In this document: piece by piece, positions 21,192 through 21,192 of the stretch
How the letters are laid out: the number at the start of each line of letters is the position of its first letter
Position numbering within the stretch: the stretch's first letter is position 1
The notes under the pieces: model-generated
What the model saw: only the letters and a program-made list of their open reading frames with translations
Databases searched by the model: none
What the model was told of the DNA's origin: nothing
Virus record (IMG/VR): IMGVR_UViG_3300032087_002128
Location: 1-21,192 of that record
Origin: a virus
Length of the DNA stretch: 21,192 nucleotides
Strand: one strand, 5' to 3'
Translations under genes and position numbers: made by a program

Positions 21192-21192
21192 A

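Overview
The window is almost entirely one tailed-phage genome segment (about 591-21192), AT-rich with A/T-biased codons. It is joined at its left end to a short, GC-rich fragment of bacterial chromosome (1 to about 590). The phage part looks like a marine podovirus-like phage of a low-GC host. Supporting this are a holin resembling the 3-TM gene-transfer-agent type, a glycine-rich internal virion protein, fibres with LTNKT-type repeats, and many tiny coupled ORFs. A SAR11-like or other alphaproteobacterial host is an inference from composition and gene style, not something the sequence proves. No DNA or RNA polymerase, integrase, tRNA or CRISPR array is visible.

Layout. (1) 1-590: the tail end of a bacterial protein, a hairpin, and the C-terminus of an ALDH7-type aldehyde dehydrogenase on the minus strand, cut off mid-protein where the phage sequence starts. 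(2) 591-10464, plus strand: virion genes. They are the last codons of an unknown gene, a 25-residue hydrophobic peptide, three structural/ejection-type proteins, a large tail fibre, and a run of receptor-binding-type fibres alternating with small tail-assembly-chaperone-like proteins. (3) 10464-12488, plus strand: membrane and coiled-coil proteins including a probable holin, a PD-(D/E)XK-like protein, a zinc-ribbon protein and a GIY-YIG-like protein, ending in a hairpin. (4) 12528-18957, minus strand: one long, tightly overlapping early/middle operon. It carries a chain of very small proteins, a C5 cytosine methyltransferase, a PD-(D/E)XK exonuclease, an HNH endonuclease, a Rad52/Erf-like annealing protein, a small protein with an SSB-like acidic tip, a DUF3310 protein, zinc-finger proteins and a Mom-like (GNAT-fold) DNA-modification protein. 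(5) 18958-19083: divergent control region with a TTAGCA/TGCTAA operator-like dyad. (6) 19084-21191, plus strand: Cro-like repressor, a small conserved-looking protein, a winged-helix initiator-like protein whose gene contains iterons and AT-rich 12-mers (a likely replication origin), an HGGxSTG protein, the small terminase subunit, and small ORFs leading out of the window toward the expected large terminase.

How it may work together: the Cro-like protein probably sets the balance between the leftward operon and the rightward replication/packaging operon. The initiator-like protein probably opens the origin inside its own gene, in the manner of lambda O. The leftward operon supplies recombination (exonuclease, annealing protein, SSB-like protein) and DNA modification (C5 methylation plus Mom-like) that could shield phage DNA from restriction. 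The plus-strand block from 591 to 12488 builds the tail and lyses the cell. The most interesting items are the intragenic origin, the pairing of two DNA-modification genes, the repeated fibre-chaperone cassettes, and the chimeric left end, which should be trimmed before host or genome-size statements are made.
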